DNA of 64,000 nt from Acidiphilium sp. C61 (GCF_902712915.1 NZ_CACTIA010000005.1:2888501-2952500), one strand, 5' to 3'. Shown: positions 52,973-63,513, numbered from the stretch's first letter. Translations and numbers: made by a program. The notes: generated by a model not told the origin, from the sequence alone.

Positions 52973-53820
52973 CAGATGCCGGCCGGGATCAGGATCAGGC
53001 TCAGCCCGCCGAGAACGGCGCAGTAGAAGGCGAAGGGGCCGAGCGCCCAGCGGTCGTGATCGCGGAAATAGCGCATCAGGAAGGCGGTCGAGAGATACGC
53101 CACCACCCCGGCGACGATGGCGGCGATCACGGCGGTGCCGAACATGCCCCGCGCGGCGGCGGCGTGGTGCAGCAGATGCGGCACCTCGACCACGGCGGCG
53201 CCGGCGATCACCGGGGTCGCCATCAGGAAGGCGAAGCGGGCGGCGGCCTCGTGGTCGAGCCCGCGGGTCAGGCCGCCCACGATCGCCGAGCCCGAGCGCG
53301 ACAGGCCGGGCAGGAAGGCGAGGCACTGGAACAGGCCGATGATCACGGCGTCGCGCAGCGTCATCTGGCCGATGCCGAACCCGTTCCCGGTGCGGCGTCG
53401 ACGCAGCTTTTCGCCGATCACCAGCACCGCGCCGTTGGCGATGAGGAAGGCGGCGGCGATTTCGGGACTGGCGAAGAGATGCTGGATCGGCTTTTTCAGC
53501 GCGAAGCCGATGATCACGGCGGGCAGCGTGGCAACGACGAGGCGCAGCAGCAGGCCGCGCTGGGCATCGACCTCGCCGGGGTCGCCGCGGCCGAGCAGGC
53601 CGGTGAACATCGCCCACCATTCACGCCAGAAATAGAGCAGCAGCGCCGTCGCGGTGCCGACATGCAGAAGCACCACGAAGGGCAGGAAGGACGGCGCGGC
53701 CTGGTCGATCCGCCAGTGCAGCAGGGCGGGGACGATCACGACATGGCCAAGGCTGGAGACGGGAAAGAGTTCCGTGGCGCCTTGCAGGAAGGCGAACAGG
53801 ATTGCGGTCAGCAGGGTCAT
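52972..53820 (-). CDS. uppP: Undecaprenyl-diphosphatase (BacA/UppP)
   Basis: 282-residue membrane enzyme that removes one phosphate from undecaprenyl diphosphate, recycling the lipid carrier for cell wall and glycan export. Active-site motifs are QGATELFPVSSLGHVVI with the Glu/Ser/His set and FLPGLSRSGSAIVGGL with the arginine. ATG at 53820 was chosen; the frame further upstream is a basic extension with no signal. Overproduction gives bacitracin resistance in other bacteria. Confidence 0.93.
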   Translation of the reverse strand: MTLLTAILFAFLQGATELFPVSSLGHVVIVPALLHWRIDQAAPSFLPFVVLLHVGTATALLLYFWREWWAMFTGLLGRGDPGEVDAQRGLLLRLVVATLPAVIIGFALKKPIQHLFASPEIAAAFLIANGAVLVIGEKLRRRRTGNGFGIGQMTLRDAVIIGLFQCLAFLPGLSRSGSAIVGGLTRGLDHEAAARFAFLMATPVIAGAAVVEVPHLLHHAAAARGMFGTAVIAAIVAGVVAYLSTAFLMRYFRDHDRWALGPFAFYCAVLGGLSLILIPAGI

Positions 53821-54044
53821 GGCGGCTCCGGCGGTTGAGGGTGCGGCTTCCTTGGCAAACAAGTGGCGCAAAGGCAACGCGGCCGGGTGGCGGCCGCCAA
53901 CCCGGCGCCGCCCGGCTTGCCATTCCTTCATCCGCCGCACATAGTTCCGTCATTATCCGGAGCCGTTTTTCGCGGTCTGACGTGAGCGTGCCGGCGCCGC
54001 ATTGCTGAATTTGGAAACCACCATTGTCGATCTCTCCGCTGCGG

Positions 54045-55499
54045 ATGTTTCAGCCCCTGTGCCGTCTGGTCTCTGCGCTCGCCCGGCCGCGAAGACTGGT
54101 TGCGCTGTTCCTCTGTTTCGGATTGGCGACCGGCACGGAACTCGCGTTCCTCGTGCCGATCGGCCAGGTGGCCGACGAGCCGTGTCAGATGGCGCGGGCC
54201 GATGGGTTGCTCTATGGCCAGCTTCTCGGCCATCGGGTGATAGATCCCCTCCAGCACCATGTCTCTTCCGCGGTGACCAACAACGCCGCCGTCGTCCGTA
54301 TTTGGCAGCTGATGCTGGAGAACGGGGAAGGCAACAAGCGGGTCTCGCAGGCGCAGATGGCACAGGCGCGGGCGGTAAGGTGGTCCGGTCGCACGACGCT
54401 CATGGATTGTCCGAACACCGTTGCGTATTTTCCGGCGCTGTTCCTGCCGGCGACGATCGGGCTCGGCGCCGGTTGGCTCGCCGGCCTGTCGCCCTGGCGG
54501 ACGGTGCTGCTCGGCCGGGTCCTGATGCTGGCGGCGTTTCTTGCCATGGGGGCGGCGGCGCTGGCGCTGGCGCGCTGGGGGCATGCCCTGCTGTTCGCGA
54601 TGCTGATGCTGCCGATGACGGTGTCGCTCGCCGCCTCGTTCAACGTCGATGGCCAGATGATCGGCGCGGCCGCGCTCGCGGCGGCGCTGCTGACAAGCGA
54701 TCCCGAGCGTGAGCCCGCCCGGCGCTGGCTCGCCGCCGCGCTGCTCGTGCTGATGATCATGACCAAGCCGCCCTACATGCCGCTGCTGTTCATCGGCCTG
54801 CTGCCGCTGGCGCAGCCGCGCTGGCGCGCCGTTCTGGCCCGGCTGTCACTGCTGGCGGTGCCGTCGCTGGTCTGGCTCGGCGTGGCGCATCATGTCTCGG
54901 CGGCGCCCATCTATCACGTCGCCCCCTACCATCCGGGGCCGCTCTGGCCCGGCCGGCACGACCTGTGGCTGACCACGATCGATCCGGCCGCCGGCCTGCG
55001 CAGCCTGATCGCGCATCCGCTTGCGGTGGCCCTGCTGCCCCTCCACGCCCTCGCCGCCAACGCGCCGCTCTACCTGCGCGAGGCGATCGGCACACTCGGC
55101 TGGCTCTCGGTCATACTGCCCCGATGGGACTATCAGGGCTGGAGCCTCGCCCTGCTCGTGGCACTCCTCGGCACGATGCTGGCCGGCCCCGCCGACCGTC
55201 GCTCGGCGGGCGATGCCGGGTTCGCGGCGCTGCTGGTGCTGGGCGGCGTGCTGGCGATGATGCTCGCGGTCTATCTGAGCTGGACCTATACCGGGTACGA
55301 CCGGATCGACGGTATCCAGGGGCGCTATTTCCTGGTGATCCTGCCGTTTCTGCTTTTCCTGCGGCCCGGACCGGGCTGGAGACCGGGCACGGTGGCTTCG
55401 CGTCAGGCGATCGAGACGCTGGCCGCGCTGCCGGCGGCGGTGATGGCGCTGGCCAATCTCGCCGTGTTGCCGCAGATCCTGGCCCGGATCTTTTACTGA
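54045..55499 (+). CDS. DUF2142-like multi-pass membrane protein
   Basis: 484-residue protein with about 11-12 membrane helices. DUF2142 features are visible: PIGQVADEPCQMARADGLLY near the start, FNVDGQMIGAAALAAALLTS in the middle, and DGIQGRYFLVILPFLLFLRP near the end. Families with this layout are found in polysaccharide and teichoic-type glycan loci and are thought to be GT-C-like transferases. ATG at 54045 was chosen over a TTG at 54024. A glycosyltransferase gene follows on the same strand. Confidence 0.75.
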   Translation: MFQPLCRLVSALARPRRLVALFLCFGLATGTELAFLVPIGQVADEPCQMARADGLLYGQLLGHRVIDPLQHHVSSAVTNNAAVVRIWQLMLENGEGNKRVSQAQMAQARAVRWSGRTTLMDCPNTVAYFPALFLPATIGLGAGWLAGLSPWRTVLLGRVLMLAAFLAMGAAALALARWGHALLFAMLMLPMTVSLAASFNVDGQMIGAAALAAALLTSDPEREPARRWLAAALLVLMIMTKPPYMPLLFIGLLPLAQPRWRAVLARLSLLAVPSLVWLGVAHHVSAAPIYHVAPYHPGPLWPGRHDLWLTTIDPAAGLRSLIAHPLAVALLPLHALAANAPLYLREAIGTLGWLSVILPRWDYQGWSLALLVALLGTMLAGPADRRSAGDAGFAALLVLGGVLAMMLAVYLSWTYTGYDRIDGIQGRYFLVILPFLLFLRPGPGWRPGTVASRQAIETLAALPAAVMALANLAVLPQILARIFY

Positions 55500-55604
55500 G
55501 CCGTGCAGGCGCCGTTTGCCGCGGCGCCGGTTTGCCGATAAAAGGAAATCACTCGCGTTATGGTTGTGATGGCGCCGGCCTCTGCGCGGCGCGCGCGGTC
55601 GCAC

Positions 55605-55652
55605 GGCGCATGGCGCATGGCGCATGGCGCATGGCGCATGGCGCATGGCGCA
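55605..55652 (+). repeat. 7-bp tandem repeat (TGGCGCA)n upstream of a glycosyltransferase
   Basis: Almost seven perfect copies of a 7-base unit containing GGCGCAT. Because seven is not a multiple of three, ATG codons within the repeat lie in all three frames, and loss or gain of a unit shifts any start located upstream. It ends 15 bases before the preferred GTG start of the glycosyltransferase. Confidence 0.9.
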
Positions 55653-55667
55653 GGAAAGGGACATGTC

Positions 55668-56627
55668 GTGTCGGCACAGGCAAGCCCGGTCACGGTTTCG
55701 GTCGTCGTGCCGTTTCACAACGAGGCCGGCAATGTGGCGCCGCTCTACGAGCGGCTCGCCACCGTGCTCGATGGCAGCGGCGAGAGCTGGGAGCTGGTCT
55801 GCGTCAATGACGGCAGCCGGGATGCGACGCTCGCCGCCCTGCTCGGCCTCGCCGCGCGCGATGCGCGGGTGCGGGTGATCGACCTGTCGCGCAATTTCGG
55901 CAAGGAGGCGGCGCTGACCGCCGGGCTCGACCATGCGCGCGGCGCGGTGGCGGTTCCACTCGACGCCGATTTGCAGGACCCGCCCGAGGCGATTCCCGCG
56001 CTGCTGGCGAAATGGCGCGAGGGTTATGACGTGGTCAACGCCACGCGGGTCTCGCGCGAGGGCGACGGCGCGGTGAAGCGGTGGACCGCGCACATGTTCT
56101 ACCGGGTGATGAACCGGCTGAGCGATGTGCCGATCCCGCGCGATACCGGGGATTTCCGGCTGATCGCCCGGCCGGCGCTGGAGGCGCTGAAGCGGCTGCC
56201 GGAGCGGCGGCGGTTCATGAAGGGACTGTTCGCCTGGATCGGCTTCCGCACCACCACCATCGCCTATCACCGCGCCCCGCGCCATGCCGGGCGGACCAGC
56301 TGGACCTACTGGAAATTGTGGAATTTCGCGCTGGAGGGGGTGACCTCGTTTTCCAGCGCGCCGCTGCGGCTGGCTTCCTATCTCGGCTTCGCCGTCTCGG
56401 TCTTCGCCTTCGTCTACGCGGCGGTGACGATCTTTCGCAAGCTGGTCTATGGCAACCCGGTGCAGGGCTATCCCTCGCTGCTGGTCGCCATCCTGTTCCT
56501 CGGCGGGGTGCAGCTCATCGCCCTCGGCATGATCGGCGAATATCTCGGCCGGCTCTACGAGGAGAGCAAGCAGCGGCCGCTCTACATCGTGCGCGAAGTC
56601 ATCGGCGGGAGCGCGCCGGACTCATGA
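55668..56627 (+). CDS. Family 2 glycosyltransferase, polyprenyl-phosphate type (DPM1/GtrB-like)
   Basis: 319-residue protein. The GT-A domain shows VSVVVPFHNEAGNVAPLYER, VCVNDGSRDATLAALLG, LSRNFGKEAALTAGLDHARG, VPLDADLQDPPEAIPALL and RDTGDFRLIARPALEAL. Two C-terminal helices (YLGFAVSVFAFVYAAVTIF and LLVAILFLGGVQLIALGMIG) anchor it in the membrane. Such enzymes load a sugar onto undecaprenyl phosphate for use by GT-C enzymes such as the DUF2142 protein upstream. GTG 55668 has GGAAAGGG at good spacing; in-frame ATGs from 55560 run through the 7-bp repeat. The stop overlaps the convergent sufE stop by six bases. Confidence 0.9.
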   Translation: MSAQASPVTVSVVVPFHNEAGNVAPLYERLATVLDGSGESWELVCVNDGSRDATLAALLGLAARDARVRVIDLSRNFGKEAALTAGLDHARGAVAVPLDADLQDPPEAIPALLAKWREGYDVVNATRVSREGDGAVKRWTAHMFYRVMNRLSDVPIPRDTGDFRLIARPALEALKRLPERRRFMKGLFAWIGFRTTTIAYHRAPRHAGRTSWTYWKLWNFALEGVTSFSSAPLRLASYLGFAVSVFAFVYAAVTIFRKLVYGNPVQGYPSLLVAILFLGGVQLIALGMIGEYLGRLYEESKQRPLYIVREVIGGSAPDS

Positions 56628-57059
56628 GGCGGCGAAGCGCTGGATGCGTTCGGACATCGCCGCGACGCCGTTGCCGCGATTGCCGGACAAGGCGCCGATC
56701 AGCCCCCATTCCTTGAGGAAAACCGGCGGTGTGGCGCGGATCTCCGCCGGGGGGCGGCCGGAATAGACCTGCAACAGCATGGCGACGAGGCCGCTGACGA
56801 TCGCGGCGTCCGACGCGCCGGCGAAATAGAGCTTCCCATCCGCGAGCTTCGGCTCCAGCCAGACCCGGCTCTGGCAGCCGGGCACCAGCCGGTCGTCGGT
56901 CTTCAGCGCCTCGGGGAAGGCGGGCAGCGCCTGGCCGAGTTCGATGATGAACTGGTAGCGGTCCATCCAGTCATCGAACAGGAACAGCTCGTCATGCAGG
57001 GCGGCGATCGCCGCGGCAGCGCTTTCCTGCGCGGGGGTGACGAAGGGCGGCGCGCTCAT
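56622..57059 (-). CDS. sufE: SufE family cysteine desulfurase activator
   Basis: 145-residue SufE, which takes sulfur from SufS for iron-sulfur cluster assembly. The active site is [13 protein letters not shown] with Cys62, preceded by [17 protein letters not shown] and followed by [23 protein letters not shown] at 57059 overlaps the tyrS stop. No other suf genes are adjacent. Confidence 0.93.
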   Translation of the reverse strand: MSAPPFVTPAQESAAAAIAALHDELFLFDDWMDRYQFIIELGQALPAFPEALKTDDRLVPGCQSRVWLEPKLADGKLYFAGASDAAIVSGLVAMLLQVYSGRPPAEIRATPPVFLKEWGLIGALSGNRGNGVAAMSERIQRFAAS

Positions 57060-58309
57060 GCCGGGCGGACCAGGCGGTGGTGCTTCTTGCCGGACGAGAG
57101 CTTGGCCGCGCCGTCGATCACGTCGGCGAGGGTGACCATGTGCGCCTCCTCGGCGATCGGGGCGTCGTTGAGCCGCGCGCCGCCGCCGCGGATCAGCCGG
57201 CGCGCCTCGCCGTTGCTGGCGGCGAGCCCGGCTTTCACCAGCAGGGCGAAGGCGGGAATGCCGGCTGCAAGCTCGGCGGCGGGGATATCGATCCCCGGCA
57301 GGGTTTCCGCCGCCTCGCCGCCCTCGAAGGTGCGGCGCGCGGTCTCGGCCGCGGCCTCGGCGGCGGCGCGCCCGTGGCAGAGCGCGGTCGCCTCGGTGGC
57401 GAGGATCTTCTTCGCCTCGTTGATCTCGGCCCCTTGCAGCGCCTCCAGCCGGGCGATCTCGTCGAGCGGCAGGTCGGTAAACAGGCGCAGGAAGCGGCCG
57501 ACATCCGCATCCTCGGTGTTGCGCCAGAACTGCCAGTAGTCGAACGGGCTGCGCCTTGCGGCCGAGAGCCAGACGGCGCCGGCCGCGGTCTTGCCCATCT
57601 TCGCCCCCGAGGCGGTGGTGATCAGCGGCGCGGTCAGGCCATAGACCTGCTTGGCGTCGGTGCGGCGGACGAGGTCGATGCCCTGGACGATGTTGCCCCA
57701 CTGGTCCGACCCGCCCATCTGGAGCACCACGCCGTAGCGGCGGTTCAGCTCGCGGAAATCATAGGCCTGCAGGATCGAGTAGTTGAATTCGAGGAAGGTC
57801 AGCCCCTGTTCGCGCTCCAGCCGCGAGCGGACCGAGTCGAAGGACAGCATGCGGTTGACGCTGAAATGCACGCCGACCTCGCGCAGCAGGTCGATATAGC
57901 CGAGCGTATCCAGCCAGTCGGCATTGTTGACCATGACGGCGTCGGAGGGACCGTCGCCGAAGCGCAGATAGGCGGCGATGTTGTCGCGGATGCCGGCCAT
58001 GTTCAGCGCGATCTGTTCCTCGGTGAGGAGCTGGCGGGCTTCTTCGCGGAAGGAGGGGTCGCCGATGCGGGTGGTGCCGCCGCCGAGAATGGCGACCGGC
58101 TTGTGCCCGTGCTTCTGCAGCAGGCGGAGCATCATGATCTGGATCATGTGGCCGACATGCAGGCTGTCGGCCGTGCAGTCGAAGCCGATATAGCCGGCGA
58201 TCGGGCCGGCACGCATCGCCTCGCGCAGCCCTTCGGTGTCGGTGCACTGGAAAATGTAGCCGCGCGCTTCTGCCTCGCGCAGGAAATCGCCGGTATCGGT
58301 CATGATCAT
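57056..58309 (-). CDS. tyrS: Tyrosyl-tRNA synthetase
   Basis: 417-residue class I synthetase. The HIGH motif region is [20 protein letters not shown], the tyrosine site includes [13 protein letters not shown] and [17 protein letters not shown], and the KMSKS equivalent is [14 protein letters not shown]. The C-terminal S4 domain has [20 protein letters not shown] at 58309 or 58303 is the start; the longer upstream frame is not needed. sufE follows with an overlap. Confidence 0.95.
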   Translation of the reverse strand: MIMTDTGDFLREAEARGYIFQCTDTEGLREAMRAGPIAGYIGFDCTADSLHVGHMIQIMMLRLLQKHGHKPVAILGGGTTRIGDPSFREEARQLLTEEQIALNMAGIRDNIAAYLRFGDGPSDAVMVNNADWLDTLGYIDLLREVGVHFSVNRMLSFDSVRSRLEREQGLTFLEFNYSILQAYDFRELNRRYGVVLQMGGSDQWGNIVQGIDLVRRTDAKQVYGLTAPLITTASGAKMGKTAAGAVWLSAARRSPFDYWQFWRNTEDADVGRFLRLFTDLPLDEIARLEALQGAEINEAKKILATEATALCHGRAAAEAAAETARRTFEGGEAAETLPGIDIPAAELAAGIPAFALLVKAGLAASNGEARRLIRGGGARLNDAPIAEEAHMVTLADVIDGAAKLSSGKKHHRLVRPA

Positions 58310-58352
58310 GGTTCCGCCGTGGTCGGGGTGGCCGCAACCGGCCCGTTTGTCT

Positions 58353-59594
58353 TCAGATGGGCGCGGGGTAGCACGCGGGGGCCGGCGTGCCAATTCCGCC
58401 CGTCGCACGCGCGGCGCGCAGGGCGCCGAGCAGGATCGCCAGCGGGGCGGCCTCGACATGCGCGAGGCTCGCCAGCAGCGGCCCGAGCACCGGCCAGAGC
58501 CAGAGCAGCACATCCGCCGGCTCCAGCCGGCCGCGCCGCCAGGCGAGCCAGGCGGTCATCACCGAAAGCGCGGCCATATCGTTCACATAGGCGTAGGGCG
58601 TGACGAGCAGGGTGAGGCAGACGGTGAGCGAGGCGCGGGCGACCGGGTCCGGCGCTGGAACTCGCCAGGCCCGCCAGCACCAGGTCGCGGCGGCCAGTGC
58701 CGCGGCGGCCTGCGCCGCGCCGGCAAGCGCCACGCTGGCGCCGAGGCTGCGCGCCATCCAGAACACCGACACACCGTTCAGCTCGTAGCGCGCCGGGAAC
58801 GGGGCGACGAGATGGGCGTGCGCCGCCGCCATGCCCGGGCCGAGCCAGGCCGCCCAGATCGCCGGGCCGGTGATCAGGGTGATCGCGGCGGCCAGGGCGG
58901 CTGCCAGTGCTGCGCCGGTGGCAAGGCCCCGCCAGTCGCCGCGCGCGAGCAGCACCACCGGGCCGAGCAGCCCGGCCTGCGGCTTGAGCGAGAGCAGCCC
59001 GAACAGCGCGCCCGCCGCCGGTTGCCGGGCCGACGCCGCGGCGAGTGCGGCGATGAAGATGCAGCCCGAGAGCGGGCCGAATTCACCGATCGACACGCCG
59101 ATGAGCGACGCGGGCCCGAGCAGCCCCGCCGCGATGACCGGCCATGGCGCGCCGGCGCGGCGTAGCAGGAACGGGCAGGGCAGGGCGATCAGGATCGTCC
59201 ACACCAGCAGGCCGGCGCCGGGCGCGAGCGGGGCCAGCGGCAGCATCGCGAGAAGCGCCGGCGGCGGGTAGAAGAACTGCATGAAGCCCGGCAGCCCCGC
59301 CCCTACATGCGCCGCCGTCCAGCCAAGAAAGCGGAACGGCGTATAGAGGCTCGCCGGCGCGGCCGAGACGGCGATATGCGCGGCCGGCCAGAAGGCGAAG
59401 AAATCGCTCGGCAGCACCGCCGGCACCACCTGCTTCCCCTCGAACATGGCGGCGGCGATCACGCCCAGCACATGGAGCATCGCCCGTGCCGGCGACAGCC
59501 AGGCCAGGCTCGCGATGCCGAGCAACAGCCAGGGCAGGAAGGTGCGCCCGTTGACCGCCGGGCGGAAGCTGCCGCGCGCCGCGCGAGGTTCCAC
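58353..59594 (-). CDS. GT87/DUF2029-like membrane glycosyltransferase
   Basis: 413-residue protein with about nine to ten helices. Features of the DUF2029/GT87 group are [20 protein letters not shown] near the start, [17 protein letters not shown], and [18 protein letters not shown], with [14 protein letters not shown] later. Relatives add mannose or arabinose from a polyprenyl carrier. GTG at 59594 has AAAGGA eight bases upstream. It is divergent from anmK with 57 bases between starts. Confidence 0.78.
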   Translation of the reverse strand: MEPRAARGSFRPAVNGRTFLPWLLLGIASLAWLSPARAMLHVLGVIAAAMFEGKQVVPAVLPSDFFAFWPAAHIAVSAAPASLYTPFRFLGWTAAHVGAGLPGFMQFFYPPPALLAMLPLAPLAPGAGLLVWTILIALPCPFLLRRAGAPWPVIAAGLLGPASLIGVSIGEFGPLSGCIFIAALAAASARQPAAGALFGLLSLKPQAGLLGPVVLLARGDWRGLATGAALAAALAAAITLITGPAIWAAWLGPGMAAAHAHLVAPFPARYELNGVSVFWMARSLGASVALAGAAQAAAALAAATWCWRAWRVPAPDPVARASLTVCLTLLVTPYAYVNDMAALSVMTAWLAWRRGRLEPADVLLWLWPVLGPLLASLAHVEAAPLAILLGALRAARATGGIGTPAPACYPAPI

Positions 59595-59651
59595 GTCCGA
59601 TCCTTTGCTCCGGTTCTTGTAAACCCCGCCGCCGCGGCGGATAAGCGAAGC

Positions 59652-60770
59652 ATGCCCGAAACAGGTTTCCAGACCGCTAACGACGGCGCCGCGCTGCACG
59701 CGATCGGCCTGATGAGCGGCACCTCGCTCGACGGGGTCGATGCCGCGGTGATCCGGACCGATGGCGAGCGCATCCTCGCTACCGGCCGCTCGGCCACGCT
59801 GTTCTACGAGGAGCCGCTCCGCGCCCGGCTGCGCGCCCTGCTCGACGCCGCCCCCGGACTGCCGGCCGACGACCCGGAACTCCGCGCGCTCGACCGCCTG
59901 CTGGCCGACCGCCATGCCGAGGCGGTGGCGATGGTGGCGAGCCGGGCCGATGTGGTGGGGTTCCACGGCCAGACCATCCTGCACGACCCCGACCGGCGGC
60001 GGACCTGGCAGATCGGCGATGCGGCGCATCTCGCCCACAAGACGCGGCTGCCGGTGGTGCATGATTTCCGCAGCGCCGATGTCGCCGCCGGCGGGCAGGG
60101 CGCGCCGCTCGCGCCGCTGTTCCACGCCGCCCTTGCCGAGGCGCTGGAGAAGCCGCTGCTGGTGGTCAATATCGGCGGGGTCGCCAACATCACCTGGCTC
60201 GGCCCGGCGGGCGAGGTACTGGCCTGCGACACCGGGCCCGGCAACGGCCCGCTGGACGACTGGGTGCAGCGCGCCACCGGCGCCGCCTTCGACGCTGACG
60301 GCGCGCTGGCCGCCGCCGGGCGTCTGGATGAGCGGCGTCTCGCGCGGCTGATGGACGATCCCTGGTTCGCGAGGCCGGCGCCGAAATCGCTCGACCGGCT
60401 GCATTTCTCCACCCGCCTCGCGGCGGCGACGGAGGGATTGTCCGCCGCGGACGGGGCGGCGCTGCTCGCCGCCTTCACCGCCGCGGCGATCGCGGCCTCG
60501 CCGCTGCCGGCGCCGCCGCTGCGCGTGCTGGTGGCCGGCGGCGGACGGCACAATGCCGCGATCATGGCGGCGCTGCGCCGGCACTTCGCCGCCCCGGTCG
60601 AGCCGGTCGAGGCGGTGGGCTGGGATGGCGATGCGCTGGAGGCGCAGTGTTTCGGGTTTCTCGCGGTTCGCGCCCTGCGCGGCCTGCCGCTCTCGCTGCC
60701 CGGGACGACCGGCGTGCCCGCGCCGCTCGCGGGCGGGCGGATCGTCCGGCCCGGCCCAGAGTCAGAATAG
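59652..60770 (+). CDS. anmK: Anhydro-N-acetylmuramic acid kinase
   Basis: 372-residue kinase that opens and phosphorylates 1,6-anhydro-MurNAc in cell-wall recycling. Signature regions are AIGLMSGTSLDGVDAAVIRT, VGFHGQTILHDP, VVNIGGVANITWL, ACDTGPGNGPLDDW and VLVAGGGRHNAAIMAAL. ATG at 59652 matches the family start. No murQ is adjacent. Confidence 0.95.
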   Translation: MPETGFQTANDGAALHAIGLMSGTSLDGVDAAVIRTDGERILATGRSATLFYEEPLRARLRALLDAAPGLPADDPELRALDRLLADRHAEAVAMVASRADVVGFHGQTILHDPDRRRTWQIGDAAHLAHKTRLPVVHDFRSADVAAGGQGAPLAPLFHAALAEALEKPLLVVNIGGVANITWLGPAGEVLACDTGPGNGPLDDWVQRATGAAFDADGALAAAGRLDERRLARLMDDPWFARPAPKSLDRLHFSTRLAAATEGLSAADGAALLAAFTAAAIAASPLPAPPLRVLVAGGGRHNAAIMAALRRHFAAPVEPVEAVGWDGDALEAQCFGFLAVRALRGLPLSLPGTTGVPAPLAGGRIVRPGPESE

Positions 60771-60794
60771 GAGTCGGAACCGGAAGCGGGCGGC

Positions 60795-63494
60795 TCAGCC
60801 GCCGGAGCGCGCGGCCTTGCGGGCGGCGGGCTTTGCCTTGGTGGCGGCCGCCTTCGGTTTCGCAGCGGCCTTCGGCTTCGCGGCGGCTTTCGGCTTCGCG
60901 CTGGCGGCCTTCGGCGCCGCCGCGTCCCTCGACTTTGCTGTGGGCGACTTTGCTGTGGGCGACTTTGCTGCGGGCTTGGCGCCCTTGCGGCCGCGCGGCG
61001 CCAGCGTCTTGCCCTTCTCGGCGAGCAGGGCGACCGCCTCCTCCAGCGTCACCGTGCCGAGTTCGCTGCCGCGCGGCAGGGTCGCGACCGTCTTGCCATG
61101 CTGGACATAGGGGCCGAAGCGGCCCTTGCGCGCGGTCACGCTCTCGCTGTCCTTCGGGTGCGGGCCGAGATCGCGGATGCCTTCCTGCTTCTTCGCCAGC
61201 ACCATCACCGCGCGGTTGAGGCCGACGGCCAGCACGTCGTCATCCTTGTCGAGCGAGGCGAAGATCGGGCCCATCTTCACATACGGGCCGAACCGGCCGA
61301 TGCCGGCCTGGATCTCCTGCTTCGTCTCCGGATGCACGCCGATCACGCGCGGCAGCGAGAGCAGGCCGATCGCCTGCTCCAGCGTGATCGCCTCGCCGGT
61401 CATCCCGCGCGGCAGGGCGGCGCGGCGGGGCTTCGCCTTCTTGTCCTCCGGATCGGGCTCGCCGAGCTGGACATAGAGACCATAGGGGCCGCGCCGCAGC
61501 GTGACGGGAATCCCCTCGGCATTTTCGCCGAGCTGCTTCATCCCGTCGCGCAGCTGCTCGCCCTCCTCCTCGCCGCCCTCGACGGCGAGGCGGCGGGTAT
61601 ACTGGCATTCGGGATAGTTCGAGCAGCCGATGAACGCGCCAAAGCGGCCGAGCCGCAGGCCGAGCCGGCCGCTGCCGCAGGCCTGGCAGACCCGCGGGTC
61701 CGACCCGTCCTCGCGGGCGGGGAAGAAATGCGGGCCGAGATCCTCGTCCAGCGCGTCGATCACGTCGGAGATCTTGAGATCCTTGATCTGCTCGACCGCG
61801 CCGGAGAAGTCGGCCCAGAAATCCCGCATCACCGCCCGCCAGTCGAGCCGGCCGTCGGAGACCTCGTCGAGCTTCTCCTCCAGATTGGCGGTGAAGCCGG
61901 TCTCGACGTACCGGCCGAAGAAGCCGACCAGGAAGGCCGTGACCAGCCGGCCGCGATCCTCGGGGATGAAGCGGCGGTTTTCCATCCGCACATAGTTGCG
62001 CTCGCGCAGCACGGTCAGGATCGAGGCATAGGTCGAGGGCCGGCCGATGCCGAGCTCCTCCATCCGCTTGACCAGGGTGGCCTCGGAAAAGCGCGGCGGC
62101 GGCTGGGTGAAATGCTGCTCGGCGGCCACCGGCCCGCTGGCGAGCGGGTCGGATTTCGCCATCGGCGGCAGCAGCCGCGCGGTCTCGTCCTCCGGGTCCT
62201 CGTCCATGCCCTCGCGGTAGAGCTTGAGGAAACCGTCGAAGGCGAGGATCGAGCCGGTGGCGCGCAGGGTGGTGCCGGCGGCATCGGCAAGCTCGACCGT
62301 GGTCTGGTCCAGCTCGGCCGACTGCATCTGCGAGGCGAGGGCGCGCTTGTAGATCAGCTCATACAGCCGCGCCTGCTCGGGCGAGAGATGGCGGGCGGCG
62401 CGCTCGGGGGTAAGGGCGAAATCGGTCGGGCGGATCGCCTCGTGGGCTTCCTGCGCGTTCTTCGCCTTGGACTGGTATTCGCGCGGGGCGGCGGGCAGGT
62501 AGTTCGCACCGAACGCGTTCTTCACCTGGTCGCGGGCGGCGGTGATCGCCTCGCGCGCCATCTGCACGCCGTCGGTTCGCATGTAGGTGATCAGGCCCAC
62601 CGTCTCGCCGCCGATCTCCACCCCCTCGTAGAGCTGCTGGGCGGTGCGCATGATGGATTGCGCCGTCATATGCAGCTTGCGCGAGGCGTCCTGTTGCAGG
62701 GTCGAGGTGGTGAAGGGCGGCGGCGGGTTGCGGCGGACGCGCTTCTTCTCGATCGAGACGACGCTGAAGGTGCCGCGTTCGACCGCCGCCTTCGCCGCAT
62801 CGGCCGCTGCCTTGTCCGCAAGGTCGAACTGGTCGAGCTTGCGGCCGTCGAGATGGGTGAGGCGGGCGCGGAACGGCGCGCCGGCGGGGGTGCGGAACTC
62901 GGCCTCGATCGTCCAGTATTCGCGCGGGCGGAACAGCTCGATCTCGGCCTCGCGCTCGCAGATCAGCCGCAGCGCGACCGACTGCACGCGCCCGGCGCTC
63001 TTGCTGCCGGGCAGCTTGCGCCAGAGCACCGGCGAGAGAGTGAAGCCGACCAGATAATCCAGCGCGCGGCGGGCGAGATAGGCTTCGATCAGCGGCGTGT
63101 CGAGGTCGCGCGGGGCGCGCAACGCCGCCTGCACCGCCGATTTGGTGATCTCGTTGAAGGTGATGCGGTGGACCTGCTTGCCCTTGAGCACGTTGCGCGC
63201 CTCGAGCATGGCGCGGACATGCCAGGAAATCGCCTCACCCTCGCGATCCGGGTCGGTGGCGAGGTAGAGCGTGTCCGCCCCTTTCAGCGCCTTGGCGATG
63301 GCGGCCACCTGGCGGTCGCCGCGGGCATCCTCCTCCCACGACATCGCGAAATCCTCGTCCGGGCGCACCGAGCCATCCTTCGGCGGCAGATCGCGGACAT
63401 GGCCGAAGGAGGCGAGGACGGTGAACCCGTCGCCGAGATATTTGTTGATCGTCTTGGCCTTGGCCGGAGATTCAACGACGACGATGGCATTCAT
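60795..63494 (-). CDS. topA: DNA topoisomerase I
   Basis: 899-residue type IA topoisomerase that relaxes negative supercoils. The Toprim part opens MNAIVVVESPAKAKTINKYL and has LATDPDREGEAISWHV; the active-site Tyr is in VGLITYMRTDGVQMA. One zinc finger is CQACGSGRLGLRLGRFGAFI followed by GCSNYPECQYTRR. Several C-terminal repeat domains (RFGPYVKMG, RFGPYVQHG) follow, then a Lys/Ala/Pro-rich tail of about 70 residues with histone H1-like repeats. It starts 19 bases after the dprA stop. Confidence 0.95.
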   Translation of the reverse strand: MNAIVVVESPAKAKTINKYLGDGFTVLASFGHVRDLPPKDGSVRPDEDFAMSWEEDARGDRQVAAIAKALKGADTLYLATDPDREGEAISWHVRAMLEARNVLKGKQVHRITFNEITKSAVQAALRAPRDLDTPLIEAYLARRALDYLVGFTLSPVLWRKLPGSKSAGRVQSVALRLICEREAEIELFRPREYWTIEAEFRTPAGAPFRARLTHLDGRKLDQFDLADKAAADAAKAAVERGTFSVVSIEKKRVRRNPPPPFTTSTLQQDASRKLHMTAQSIMRTAQQLYEGVEIGGETVGLITYMRTDGVQMAREAITAARDQVKNAFGANYLPAAPREYQSKAKNAQEAHEAIRPTDFALTPERAARHLSPEQARLYELIYKRALASQMQSAELDQTTVELADAAGTTLRATGSILAFDGFLKLYREGMDEDPEDETARLLPPMAKSDPLASGPVAAEQHFTQPPPRFSEATLVKRMEELGIGRPSTYASILTVLRERNYVRMENRRFIPEDRGRLVTAFLVGFFGRYVETGFTANLEEKLDEVSDGRLDWRAVMRDFWADFSGAVEQIKDLKISDVIDALDEDLGPHFFPAREDGSDPRVCQACGSGRLGLRLGRFGAFIGCSNYPECQYTRRLAVEGGEEEGEQLRDGMKQLGENAEGIPVTLRRGPYGLYVQLGEPDPEDKKAKPRRAALPRGMTGEAITLEQAIGLLSLPRVIGVHPETKQEIQAGIGRFGPYVKMGPIFASLDKDDDVLAVGLNRAVMVLAKKQEGIRDLGPHPKDSESVTARKGRFGPYVQHGKTVATLPRGSELGTVTLEEAVALLAEKGKTLAPRGRKGAKPAAKSPTAKSPTAKSRDAAAPKAASAKPKAAAKPKAAAKPKAAATKAKPAARKAARSGG

Positions 63495-63513
63495 GTCTAG
63501 CGCGGTGTCCCGT

